64,000 bases of DNA, taken from positions 1 to 64,000 of the forward strand of contig PKUV01000140.1 of assembly GCA_003131315.1 (NCBI GenBank), read 5' to 3'. Within the stretch, counting starts at the first letter, position 1, and each line of letters opens with the position of its first letter. The stretch comes from Acidobacteriaceae bacterium. Its GTDB lineage: Bacteria; Acidobacteriota; Terriglobia; Terriglobales; Acidobacteriaceae. The notes under the pieces were generated by a model. The model was given only the letters and a program-made list of their open reading frames with translations, was not told where the DNA came from and ran no database searches. Below, piece after piece: positions 29,963 to 38,943 of this stretch. Both the position numbers and the translations under genes were made by a program.

Positions 29963-31642
29963 ATGGACCTCAAACATCGCAGTCGCAATATCACTGACGG
30001 GCGCGACCAGGCTCCGGCGCGCGCCATGTACAAAGCCATAGGCTTCACTGACGCCGATCTTGCGAAGCCGCTGATTGCTGTCGCCAACACCTGGATCGAG
30101 ACCATGCCCTGCAACTTCCACCTGCGGCGGCTTTCGGCCAAGGTGAAAGAAGGCATTCGGGCCGCGGGCGGCACGCCGATGGAGTTCAACACCATCGCCA
30201 TTTCCGACGGCGAGACCATGGGCACCGAGGGCATGAAGGCGTCGCTCGTGAGCCGCGAGGTGATTGCCGACTCCATCGAACTGGTCTGCCGCGGGCAGCT
30301 TTTCGACGCGGCGGTTTGCATTGTCGGTTGCGACAAAACGATCCCCGCAGCAGCCATGGCGCTGGCGCGCATGAACCTGCCCGGCCTGGTGCTTTACGGC
30401 GGAACGATTGCCGCTGGGAAGTATCGCGGCAAGGACGTGACCATTCAGGATGTGTTCGAGGCCGTCGGCGCGAATGCGGCGGGCAAGATGAGCGACGCCG
30501 ATCTACTGGCGCTGGAAAATGTGGCCTGTCCCGGTGCGGGCGCATGTGGAGGCCAGTACACCGCCAACACGATGAGCACAGTGATGGAATTCATTGGCCT
30601 TTCGCCCATGGGCTTCAACGGCATTCCAGCCATGGACTCGCGCAAGGACGAAGTAGCATTCCGCTGCGGCGAAGTGGTAATGAATCTTCTAAAGCTCGGA
30701 ATTCGTCCCAGCGATATTTTGACGCACGCGGCGTTCGAGAACGCGATCGCGGGCGTAGCGACGACGGGAGGCTCGACCAACGCCGTGCTCCACCTGCTCG
30801 CGATTTCGCGCGAAATGGGGCTGCCACTCGAGATCGACGATTTTCAGCGGGTCAGTGAACGCACGCCGCTGCTGGCGGATCTGAAGCCTGCGGGAAAATT
30901 CGTGGCGGCGGATGTGGACGCAGCGGGCGGCATCCCGGTGATCGCCAAGCGGCTGCTCGACGGCAAGCATGTGGATGGTTCGGCGATGACCGTGACCGGG
31001 AAGACATTTGCCGAAGAGGCGAACGCGGCGATAGAAACTGCCGGACAGACGGTGATCGCTCCCTTGAGTAAGCCGCTGAAGGCCACGGGCGGACTGGTGA
31101 TCGTGAAAGGGAACCTGGCGCCGGAGGGCGGGGTGGTGAAGATGACCGGCCACGAACGCGGGTCGCAAACCGGCCCGGCGCGCGTGTTCGATTCCGAAGA
31201 AGCGGCGATGCAGGCGGTGACCAGCAAGCAAATCAAGGCCGGCGATGTGGTGGTGATCCGCTATGAAGGTCCAAAGGGCGGACCCGGTATGCGCGAAATG
31301 CTGAGCGTGACCGCGGCAATTGTGGGCGAAGGTTTGGGCGAGAGCGTGGCGTTGATCACCGACGGAAGGTTCAGCGGCGCAACCCGCGGTCTGATGGTCG
31401 GCCATGTTGCGCCAGAAGCCGCGCTGGGCGGCCCGATAGCCGCGATTCGCGAAGGTGACAAGATCACGATTGACACCAAGATTCGGAAGCTGGAGTTGGC
31501 GATTTCCGACGCCGAGATTGCGCGGCGGCTGGCAGAATGGAAAGCCCCGGCGCCACGTTACAAGACCGGGGTATTCGCGAAGTACGCAGCCCTGGTAAGG
31601 TCGGCGGCGGAGGGAGCGATCACGACGCCGGCGCAGCATTGA
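29963..31642 (+). CDS. ilvD: Dihydroxy-acid dehydratase
   Basis: 559 aa; [57 protein letters not shown]. Confidence 0.98.
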   Translation: MDLKHRSRNITDGRDQAPARAMYKAIGFTDADLAKPLIAVANTWIETMPCNFHLRRLSAKVKEGIRAAGGTPMEFNTIAISDGETMGTEGMKASLVSREVIADSIELVCRGQLFDAAVCIVGCDKTIPAAAMALARMNLPGLVLYGGTIAAGKYRGKDVTIQDVFEAVGANAAGKMSDADLLALENVACPGAGACGGQYTANTMSTVMEFIGLSPMGFNGIPAMDSRKDEVAFRCGEVVMNLLKLGIRPSDILTHAAFENAIAGVATTGGSTNAVLHLLAISREMGLPLEIDDFQRVSERTPLLADLKPAGKFVAADVDAAGGIPVIAKRLLDGKHVDGSAMTVTGKTFAEEANAAIETAGQTVIAPLSKPLKATGGLVIVKGNLAPEGGVVKMTGHERGSQTGPARVFDSEEAAMQAVTSKQIKAGDVVVIRYEGPKGGPGMREMLSVTAAIVGEGLGESVALITDGRFSGATRGLMVGHVAPEAALGGPIAAIREGDKITIDTKIRKLELAISDAEIARRLAEWKAPAPRYKTGVFAKYAALVRSAAEGAITTPAQH

Positions 31643-31654
31643 TAGCGCGACTTT

Positions 31655-31812
31655 ACAGGCTACGGAAAAACTCCGGTTTCGTATCAGGACATCGCTTCAG
31701 CGATGCCGTAAGTGCTTTCCGCCTGTAGAGACGGGGCTTGCCCCGTCTCTACGGGAAATCAGACGCCCCTTTAGGGGCTGGGCATCGGATATTGACTTTT
31801 TCCGCAGCCTGT
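31655..31812. repeat. MITE-like palindromic element between ilvD and sppA
   Basis: Terminal arms CAGGCTACGGAAAAA (31656-31670) and TTTTTCCGCAGCCTG (31797-31811), inverted with 1 mismatch; internal hairpins TCGC-TTCA-GCGA, GTAGAGACGGGGC-TT-GCCCCGTCTCTAC (31725-31752) and GCCCCT-TT-AGGGGC. Confidence 0.8.
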
Positions 31813-31914
31813 TCAATCGGGAGACCAACACATAGCATGGCGCGTTCGCTCTGGGCGCGGGGTTGGAGTTAGACTCTTCTTTCTTAATCTTTACCTTTCC
31901 AAGGAGAAGAGAAC

Positions 31915-33696
31915 ATGTCGAAGTTGATCGTGCGGTTTCTTGCCATCTTAGGCGCCCTGTGGCTGATCGGAATGGTCATCGTGATGGTGGCTGTGATCGG
32001 CACGAAGGGGAAAGTTCCATCCAAGACGATTCTCGAAGCCAATTTCGAGCAGGCGTTTATGGAGGACGTGCCGGACACTCCGGCGGCGCAGTTGCTGTTG
32101 ACCGAACGACAACAAACGCTGCGCGACGTGGTGGACGCGATTGATCGGGGAGCGAGCGATGATCGTGTCGTAGGCATGATCGCCAAGATTGGCGCCGCCC
32201 CGATGGGAATGGCGCAGACCCAGGAAATTCGCGATGCTGTCCAAAGATTTCGCGCGCACAAGAAATTTGCGGTTGCCTACTCGGAAACTTTTGGTGAGTT
32301 CGGTCCGGGCAACGGCGCTTATTACCTCGCGACGGCGTTTGATCATATTTATCTGCAGCCCTCGGGCGACGTCGGACTGACGGGCATCATCATGGAGTCG
32401 CCATTCGTGAAAGGGACTTTGGCGAAGCTGGGCGTAACCTTTCATGGCGATCACCGCTACGAATACAAGAATGCGCTCAACTCCCTAACCGAGACCAAAT
32501 ACACGGGACCACACAAAGAAGCGATGACCGCGATCATGACTTCTTGGTTCAACCAGATGAAAGATGGCATCTGCCAGGCGCGGCAAATCGATCCGGCGAA
32601 ATTCCAGTCGCTGGTGGACGCGGGGCCTTATCTGGGCAAAGAAGCAGTCGAAGCGAAACTGGTGGACGCGGTTGCTTATCGCGATGAGGTCTACGGCAAA
32701 GTAAAAAGCCAGGCGGGCGATGGAGCGGAGCTGCTCTATCTGGAGAAATATTTGCACCGCGCCGGGCGTCCGCACGATCATGGGAAGACGGTTGCACTGG
32801 TGTTCGGCGTCGGCGGCGTCACGCGCGGCAAGAGCGATTACGATCCCGTGCAAGGCAGCCAGAATATGGGCTCGGATACGGTGGCGGGCGCGATTCGAGC
32901 GGCGGCGGAAGACAAGGACGTAAAGGCGATCCTATTTCGTGTTGATAGTCCGGGCGGTTCGTACGTTGCCTCCGATACCATCTGGCGGGAAGTAGTGCGG
33001 GCGCGCCAGGCGGGCAAACCGGTGATTGTTTCGATGGGAAATCTGGCGGGATCGGGCGGATACTTTGTGGCGATGGCGGCCGACAAAATTGTCGCCGAAC
33101 CGGGAACCATCACGGCCTCGATCGGCGTGCTGGGCGGAAAGATGCTGACCAGCGGGTTGTGGGACAAAGTCGGGCTTTCGTGGGACGAAGTGCACCAGGG
33201 CGACAACGCCACCATGTTCACCGGAACGCACGATTACACGCCCGCCGAATGGGGACGGTTCCAGGCGTGGCTGGACCGCGTGTACGTGGACTTCACCGGT
33301 AAGGTTGCCGAAGGGCGCAAGCTGCCGAAGGAAAAGGTGCTGGAGATTGCGAAGGGGCGGATCTGGTCGGGCCAGGATGCGAAGAACCTTGGCTTGGTGG
33401 ATGAACTCGGCGGCTACGATGCGGCGCTGAAACTGGCGAAGAAAGCGGCCGGAGTTCCCGAAGGCGACGACGTCAAGATCGTGGTTTATCCGCGGCCCAA
33501 GACTTTTTTCGAGAGCGTGATCGAGCGCCGGGGTCCGGATAACAGCGATCGGGAAGCCGTAGGACAAACGCTCGCGCGGATTCTGCAGGTGGTGCAGCCG
33601 GTGGCGCGTCAGCTTGATGCGGTGGGGATCAAGGGCAAAGATAAAGATCAGGATGATGTGCTGCGGATGAATGCGGTACCGAGTAGCCAGTGGTAA
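31915..33696 (+). CDS. sppA: Signal peptide peptidase SppA (67K-type, two S49 domains)
   Basis: 593 aa; RVDSPGGSYVASDTIWREV, SMGNLAGSGGYFVAMAADKIVAEPGTITASIGVLGGK. Confidence 0.95.
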   Translation: MSKLIVRFLAILGALWLIGMVIVMVAVIGTKGKVPSKTILEANFEQAFMEDVPDTPAAQLLLTERQQTLRDVVDAIDRGASDDRVVGMIAKIGAAPMGMAQTQEIRDAVQRFRAHKKFAVAYSETFGEFGPGNGAYYLATAFDHIYLQPSGDVGLTGIIMESPFVKGTLAKLGVTFHGDHRYEYKNALNSLTETKYTGPHKEAMTAIMTSWFNQMKDGICQARQIDPAKFQSLVDAGPYLGKEAVEAKLVDAVAYRDEVYGKVKSQAGDGAELLYLEKYLHRAGRPHDHGKTVALVFGVGGVTRGKSDYDPVQGSQNMGSDTVAGAIRAAAEDKDVKAILFRVDSPGGSYVASDTIWREVVRARQAGKPVIVSMGNLAGSGGYFVAMAADKIVAEPGTITASIGVLGGKMLTSGLWDKVGLSWDEVHQGDNATMFTGTHDYTPAEWGRFQAWLDRVYVDFTGKVAEGRKLPKEKVLEIAKGRIWSGQDAKNLGLVDELGGYDAALKLAKKAAGVPEGDDVKIVVYPRPKTFFESVIERRGPDNSDREAVGQTLARILQVVQPVARQLDAVGIKGKDKDQDDVLRMNAVPSSQW

Positions 33697-33706
33697 CTCG
33701 TGCCTG

Positions 33707-33778
33707 TAGAGACGGGGCTTGCCCCGTCTTCTTTGGATGCGGCGGGAGACGCGGCAAGCCGCGTCTCTACAGGGCAGT
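33707..33778. repeat. Palindromic GAGACGGGGC-type repeat, two-arm copy
   Basis: CCTGTAGAGACGGGGCTTGCCCCGTCT ... AGACGCGGCAAGCCGCGTCTCTACAGG. Confidence 0.85.
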
Positions 33779-34053
33779 TATATGCCCAACTTCTTCACTT
33801 CATCGTTGTAATACTTGCGGTAGAGGATCGACCATTCCTCGGAGCCCTCGATGATGGTGCGCCGCTGGCTTTCGATCTTCTGGCGCGCGGCCTGATCGAT
33901 GCGGGCTTCCTGCATGAGGAGTTCTTCGAGAATCTTGCGGACTTCAAGGCGGATGGTATTGCGGTCCTCGATGAAGTCGACCGCATCCAACTCGGCTACG
34001 GCGTCGGTGACAGTGTGGGCGAGTTTGTTGACTTTGTCGCGGCTCAATCGCAC
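33778..34053 (-). CDS. DUF507-family small protein
   Basis: 91 aa; MRLSRDKVNKLAHTVTDAV...VRKILEELLMQEARID. Confidence 0.7.
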   Translation of the reverse strand: MRLSRDKVNKLAHTVTDAVAELDAVDFIEDRNTIRLEVRKILEELLMQEARIDQAARQKIESQRRTIIEGSEEWSILYRKYYNDEVKKLGI

Positions 34054-34066
34054 GGCAGGGGCGTCC

Positions 34067-34345
34067 TCAGAGAATAGCCTTGTATTTTTTCACCAGCTCG
34101 GTCTTCACCTTACGGAACATTTCCTGGTAATTGGCGCCGCTCTTCTGCATTTCGTCGGAATAAGCCTCGAGGATGACGCGCACCTCATCGTTAATGCGAT
34201 CCTCGAGCGCCAGTTCTTCGAGCAGGGCGGCGTGCACCTTCTCGGAAAGAGCAGGCATCGCCTTGGTCTCGATGAGACCGCTCGCCACCAGTTTTTTGGA
34301 AACTTCGCGGGCCAGATAGCCCACATATTCTTTGGAAAAGAGCAT
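34067..34345 (-). CDS. DUF507-family small protein (paralog)
   Basis: 92 aa; MLFSKEYVGYLAREVSKKL...LLEELALEDRINDEVRVIL; same layout as its neighbour. Confidence 0.7.
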   Translation of the reverse strand: MLFSKEYVGYLAREVSKKLVASGLIETKAMPALSEKVHAALLEELALEDRINDEVRVILEAYSDEMQKSGANYQEMFRKVKTELVKKYKAIL

Positions 34346-34481
34346 GATAAAAGCGCTTTTTTGTAAGCTGAAAGTTTAACACAACGCTAGCTGTGAACGG
34401 GCGGCGCTTCGTCTTGCAGAAGAAGATAAACGCCGGGCAGTGGCGGGTGACTGGGGCCAAGCCTTACAATGATGGAACTCC

Positions 34482-34958
34482 ATGTCTCCACATCCAGACG
34501 ACCTGACGGGCATGAAAGACGATATGACGGCCTTCATTGAAGGTCTGGGCATGCGCCGCTTCTTTGGCTATGTAGAGTGCGAAGAGATTCCGAGCGTGCT
34601 GTGGGACTCGGCACAGAATCCGGATGGCTGGAAAGACTTTGTGGAGCTGGCCAAGTCCACGGGCGCGCCCTTTCTGACGATGCATTCCTGGGCGCTCGAC
34701 CGCGAAGAGTTGGACCGCTTGTCCCAGCAGCTCGCCGACGGCGATTACAGAAGCGAAGAAGATTTGGAAGAAAGCCGCTGGTTGAAGACCTACGTCGGCA
34801 AGACCGGCTTCGTGCAACTCGGATGGGCGTACCAGGGATGCGTCTTCGTCTACGAAGCCGGCACGGAATGGTATGAGCATTATCAACACCTGCGCGAGCT
34901 GGCGGATGATGGCGGCGGATTCATGATCGATGAGCCGGATCAGGACGAGGAGCGGTAA
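34482..34958 (+). CDS. Conserved hypothetical protein
   Basis: 158 aa, acidic; distinct intergenic boundaries. Confidence 0.65.
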   Translation: MSPHPDDLTGMKDDMTAFIEGLGMRRFFGYVECEEIPSVLWDSAQNPDGWKDFVELAKSTGAPFLTMHSWALDREELDRLSQQLADGDYRSEEDLEESRWLKTYVGKTGFVQLGWAYQGCVFVYEAGTEWYEHYQHLRELADDGGGFMIDEPDQDEER

Positions 34959-34961
34959 GGC

Positions 34962-35055
34962 AGGTCTCAGGTGTCAGGTCTTAGGTCTCAGAAAACCTTG
35001 TAAGGCCCATCGCGCGGTTTTCCTAAGACCTAAGACCTGACACCTGAGACCTGAA
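34962..35055. repeat. Palindromic repeat (CAGGTCTCAGGTGTCAGGTCTTAGGTCTCAG...)
   Basis: Left arm of tandem TCAGGTCT-type units and right arm CCTAAGACCTAAGACCTGACACCTGAGACCTG. Confidence 0.85.
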
Positions 35056-35057
35056 AG

Positions 35058-36971
35058 ATGCGATGGATCTCCAATCCGCTGAATTCTCCCAAGGCCAGGG
35101 TGCTCGCAGCTGCGCTGCATGATTCCAACCTGAAAATCTCTCCTTCTGCTTTGCCTGTACTTGCCGATCTGCTTGCCGGCCGTGGGATCGAAGAGCCGGA
35201 GGCGGCTGCCCGTTTTCTTTCGCCTGCACTTGGCGACCTTCACGACCCGCTGCAAATGAGCGGGATGAAATCCGCGCTTGATCGACTGGAAGCGGCGTTG
35301 GAGCGCAAAGAGAAAATTCTGATTTACGGCGACTACGACGTGGACGGCACGACGGCGATCGTCATTCTCAAGACGGCGATTGAGCTTTGCGGCGGGGCGG
35401 CTGACTTTCACGTGCCGCACCGCATCCGCGAAGGCTATGGCATGCGCGACGAGGTGATTGAACGCGCCGCTGCCGACGGCGTGCGGCTGATCATCAGCGT
35501 GGACACTGGCATCCGCGCATTCGCCGCCGCCGACACGGCGCGGCGCACCGGAGTGGACCTGATCGTCACCGACCATCATCTGCCGGGACCGGGCGGCGTT
35601 CCGCTGGCGCTGGCCGTGGTCAATCCGAACCAGGAGGGATGCGATTATCCCTGCAAGCATCTGTGCGGCGCGGGCGTGGCGTTCAAGCTGGCCCAGGGAT
35701 TGATGCAGCGGCGGCTGGATGCGAAAGATCAGTCGCGCCTGCTGATGTCGTTCATGAAAGTCGTGGCCATCGCGACCATCGCCGATGCCGTTCCTTTGCT
35801 GGGCGAGAATCGCGTGTTCGCGAAGCTGGGATTGCAGGGGCTGCGTTCTCCGGTGAACGTCGGGCTGAAGGCACTGCTTGAAGTTGCGAAGCTCGGCGAC
35901 GGACGGGTGCTGACGGCAACCGAGGTCGCCTTCCGCATCGCGCCTCGCTTGAACGCTGCCGGACGCATGGACGTGGCCCGCGACGTGGTGGATCTTTTCA
36001 ACGAGAAAGACATGGAGCGGGCGAGGAAGATTGCCGGCCGGCTTGACCAGTTGAACGCCGAGCGTCAGGAAGAAGAACGGCGCATCATGGACAACATCGA
36101 GCGCCGTCTGGAAGAAGAGCCCGCGTTGCGCGAAGCGTATTGCGTGGTGGTGGATGGCGAAGGCTGGCATCGCGGCGTGATTGGCATCACGGCGTCACGG
36201 GTGGTTGAACGCCACGGGCGGCCAACGCTGGTCATCTCGCGTGAAGGCGACGAAGCGCACGGCTCGGGACGGTCGATCCCGGCATTCCATCTGCTGCATG
36301 CGATCGAATCGTGCCACGAACTGTTTTCCCGCCACGGCGGACACGCGCACGCGGTTGGCTTTGCACTGCCCAGCGCCAACGTGGAGAAACTGCGCGAGCA
36401 TCTCGATGCCTACGCGCGCGCCCGGCTCACTCCCGCCGATTTTGAACCGCAGCTTGAGTTCGATCGAGAGCTGCCGCTGGGAGAAGTCACGCCTGAACTT
36501 TACCAGGCGCTGCTCTTACTGGAACCTTTTGGGATGGAGAATCGGGAGCCCATCTTCGCCGCTCGCGCGGTGCGGCTGATGGCGCCTCCGCAGGCGGTGA
36601 AAGACAAGCACGTTCGGCTGCGGTTGGCGCCAGCTGTCAATGGCAGGGTTGCGGGCGCGGTTCCGGCGGCGACGGCCGTGCAAGACTTCACTCCCCGCTG
36701 CCATCCCGACGCGGCGGCGATCCCGAAGCGAGATGGTGTGGGGACGGGGCTCCGCCCCGTCCCGGCGGGGCAAAGCCCCGCCGCCACAACATCCTCCTGG
36801 CGCGACAACATCGCATTCAAAGCGATGGGCTGGGGCCTGAAGGAATCCTGCGACCGGTTGCAGTTGCTGGCCGGGGACCGTCTGGACATCGCCTACTCGC
36901 TCGGCATGAACGACCATCCTGAATTCGGCGGGCTTGAGCTGACTTTGCGCGACGTGGTGCGTGCCCGGTGA
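35058..36971 (+). CDS. recJ: Single-stranded-DNA-specific exonuclease RecJ
   Basis: 637 aa; IYGDYDVDGTTAIVIL, VTDHHLPG, CGAGVAFKLAQ, RLNAAGRMD, SGRSIPAFHLLHAIESC. Confidence 0.97.
   Translation: MRWISNPLNSPKARVLAAALHDSNLKISPSALPVLADLLAGRGIEEPEAAARFLSPALGDLHDPLQMSGMKSALDRLEAALERKEKILIYGDYDVDGTTAIVILKTAIELCGGAADFHVPHRIREGYGMRDEVIERAAADGVRLIISVDTGIRAFAAADTARRTGVDLIVTDHHLPGPGGVPLALAVVNPNQEGCDYPCKHLCGAGVAFKLAQGLMQRRLDAKDQSRLLMSFMKVVAIATIADAVPLLGENRVFAKLGLQGLRSPVNVGLKALLEVAKLGDGRVLTATEVAFRIAPRLNAAGRMDVARDVVDLFNEKDMERARKIAGRLDQLNAERQEEERRIMDNIERRLEEEPALREAYCVVVDGEGWHRGVIGITASRVVERHGRPTLVISREGDEAHGSGRSIPAFHLLHAIESCHELFSRHGGHAHAVGFALPSANVEKLREHLDAYARARLTPADFEPQLEFDRELPLGEVTPELYQALLLLEPFGMENREPIFAARAVRLMAPPQAVKDKHVRLRLAPAVNGRVAGAVPAATAVQDFTPRCHPDAAAIPKRDGVGTGLRPVPAGQSPAATTSSWRDNIAFKAMGWGLKESCDRLQLLAGDRLDIAYSLGMNDHPEFGGLELTLRDVVRAR
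36743..36782. repeat. Tandem hairpin repeat inside recJ
   Basis: GACGGGGC-TCC-GCCCCGTC (36743-36761) followed by GGCGGGGC-AAA-GCCCCGCC (36764-36782). Confidence 0.9.
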
Positions 36972-37027
36972 GCGCACTTGTTTCCGCGGTCTGCCGCTGC
37001 CGTCTTGCTTCTCCGGGAGTGTCCTAA

Positions 37028-37109
37028 TTAACCACGAAGGACACAAAGGAGCACGAAGGAAACCCTTAAGGGATTCACACCTTTGTGTGACTTCGTGCCC
37101 TTTGTGGTT
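37028..37109. repeat. Palindromic TTAACCAC(G)AAGG-family element
   Basis: TTAACCACGAAGGACACAAAGGAGCACGAAGG ... CTTCGTGCCCTTTGTGGTT. Confidence 0.85.
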
Positions 37110-37180
37110 GATGAATTTGGGGCACTACCTGCTTCTCCAGTTTTTGACAAGAAGCCGATCCATCATTATAGTGCCCGATC

Positions 37181-37834
37181 ATGAACGAAACTTTCTTCTG
37201 CAACAAGTGCGGCGCGCAGAACGCTGCCGGCGCTCAGTTTTGCAATCGCTGTGGAGCGCCCACCGGTCCGACGCCCGGCGTTGTCCCGACCGCGGTGGGA
37301 TCGCCCTCCGCATCATCGCCAAACCCAGCGTCGTCCAATCCGGCGTCGTCCTACCCAGCTTCAGCCACTCCGTATCAGGCGGTTGCGCCGGCGGTGGGAG
37401 TTGGCTATGGAGGGTTCTGGATTCGGGTGGTTGCGGCCATTATCGACGGCATCATCTTGCGGGTTGTGGTGGCTCCCGTGGGCATGATCTTCGGCGGTCT
37501 CGGCCTGGCACGCACGATGAGTGGCCTCCCACATGCGGGGCTTGCTGTTTTGGGCGGTGGCGTCACCTTCATCTTGCTGATTTTCGGTTCCTGGTTGTAT
37601 GAGGCTTTCATGGAAAGCTCGTCGTACCAAGCGACGCTCGGCAAGATGATCTTTGGGATGAAAGTTACCGATCTCAATGGCAACCGAATCTCATTCGAAC
37701 GCGCAACGGGAAGGCATTTTGCGAAGTGGCTTTCCGCCATGGTCCTGGGCATCGGCTACATCATGGTGGGGTTCACGGATCGCAAACAGGGGCTGCACGA
37801 TCTGCTGGCCGGGACGCTGGTGCGGCGGGGATAG
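37181..37834 (+). CDS. Zinc-ribbon + RDD-domain membrane protein
   Basis: FFCNKCGAQNAAGAQFCNRCGAP zinc ribbon; GGFWIRVVAAIIDGIIL and RATGRHFAKWLSAM RDD motifs. Confidence 0.85.
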   Translation: MNETFFCNKCGAQNAAGAQFCNRCGAPTGPTPGVVPTAVGSPSASSPNPASSNPASSYPASATPYQAVAPAVGVGYGGFWIRVVAAIIDGIILRVVVAPVGMIFGGLGLARTMSGLPHAGLAVLGGGVTFILLIFGSWLYEAFMESSSYQATLGKMIFGMKVTDLNGNRISFERATGRHFAKWLSAMVLGIGYIMVGFTDRKQGLHDLLAGTLVRRG

Positions 37835-38062
37835 ACCCGATAAGCGCTAACTCAAGCTGTTTGGCTAGAAGCCGACTTCAACGTGTGATGGCGGAGGTGC
37901 GGCAGGTTCCTAGTCGGTGGCTTCCGAGTAGGCGACCATCCGGAAGTTATCACATGCTGTCTCGACTCGAAATACAGAGTACAACAAATTCTACGGCTAC
38001 GTTTGGCGGTCGCCACACAAATCGCGGTCAGAGGCTCTTGCCAGCAACAGGGAAGGCAACAC

Positions 38063-38129
38063 CCACCACGGAGACACGGAGGAATTCCTTAAGAGAAGAA
38101 TTAAGCTCTTCTCCGTGTCTCTGTGGTGG
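38063..38129. repeat. Palindromic CCACCACGGAGACACGGAGG-family element
   Basis: CCACCACGGAGACACGGAG ... CTCCGTGTCTCTGTGGTGG. Confidence 0.85.
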
Positions 38130-38414
38130 ATTTTCTTTTGAACGAGTGCATCGCCTGGGGTAAAGAGTGGCATTGCTCGTGAGATGTCCAACTTCAACTC
38201 TGAGTCTGAGTCGAGGTCCGGTTGGGTTGGACGGTTTTCAACGAAGCGCTGGGGCACCTACCCGCTTCACGCAACACGAACGAGCCACCTAAGCAGCAGT
38301 ATCGGACCCTTTAACGACTTGCGGATGGCATCGTGAAGTTTTGCTCGTTCCGCATCGCACGAGGTGCCCGGCGCTGTTGAAAGCGCTATTCCAGTGGCCG
38401 CTTGCACGGGAAGC

Positions 38415-38924
38415 TTAGCGCGGCAAGATCTCCTTAAGCGCCCACTCAATCCTATCGACTTCTTCGCGGATCACTCTGATCGATTGTTGGTTTTTCAATG
38501 GGTGGGCCAACGGAGTGATTCCTTCCAGAGCGCCCCGTATTTGATGATTCCGAGCCCAAATAAAGTTGAGCCTGGCGCTCCTCTCCTTGCGATTTCTGTA
38601 AATACCGCCGACGAACTTAGTGGCGAGCCAGGCAAAGACCAAACCAAACAGCACCTCAACCGGAATACGATCGGTTGCGCCGTCAAACTCTGAAAACAAG
38701 AGTCGATAGACCGCTTCACCCATCCCAAACGATGCAAACAATACAGTTACACCGAACAAATATACTTTTAGACGCTCCATCGGTTGAAAGCGTATGGAGT
38801 CGTCGCTTCCGTCACGTGTCCGCACAAAGTTGATCGCCATCCTTGCCCCCAATGTCACTGTTATCGAGGTCACAACCAGCGGTACCAGAGCTGGTCTCGC
38901 TGAAATAATAACTTGAAATTGCAA
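38415..38924 (-). CDS. Hypothetical membrane protein
   Basis: 169 aa; TM segments ALVPLVVTSITVTLGARMAI, VYLFGVTVLFASFGMGEAVY, VLFGLVFAWLATKFVGGIY. Confidence 0.55.
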   Translation of the reverse strand: MQFQVIISARPALVPLVVTSITVTLGARMAINFVRTRDGSDDSIRFQPMERLKVYLFGVTVLFASFGMGEAVYRLLFSEFDGATDRIPVEVLFGLVFAWLATKFVGGIYRNRKERSARLNFIWARNHQIRGALEGITPLAHPLKNQQSIRVIREEVDRIEWALKEILPR

Positions 38925-38943
38925 TCAGCGGCGGGATTCTCTT

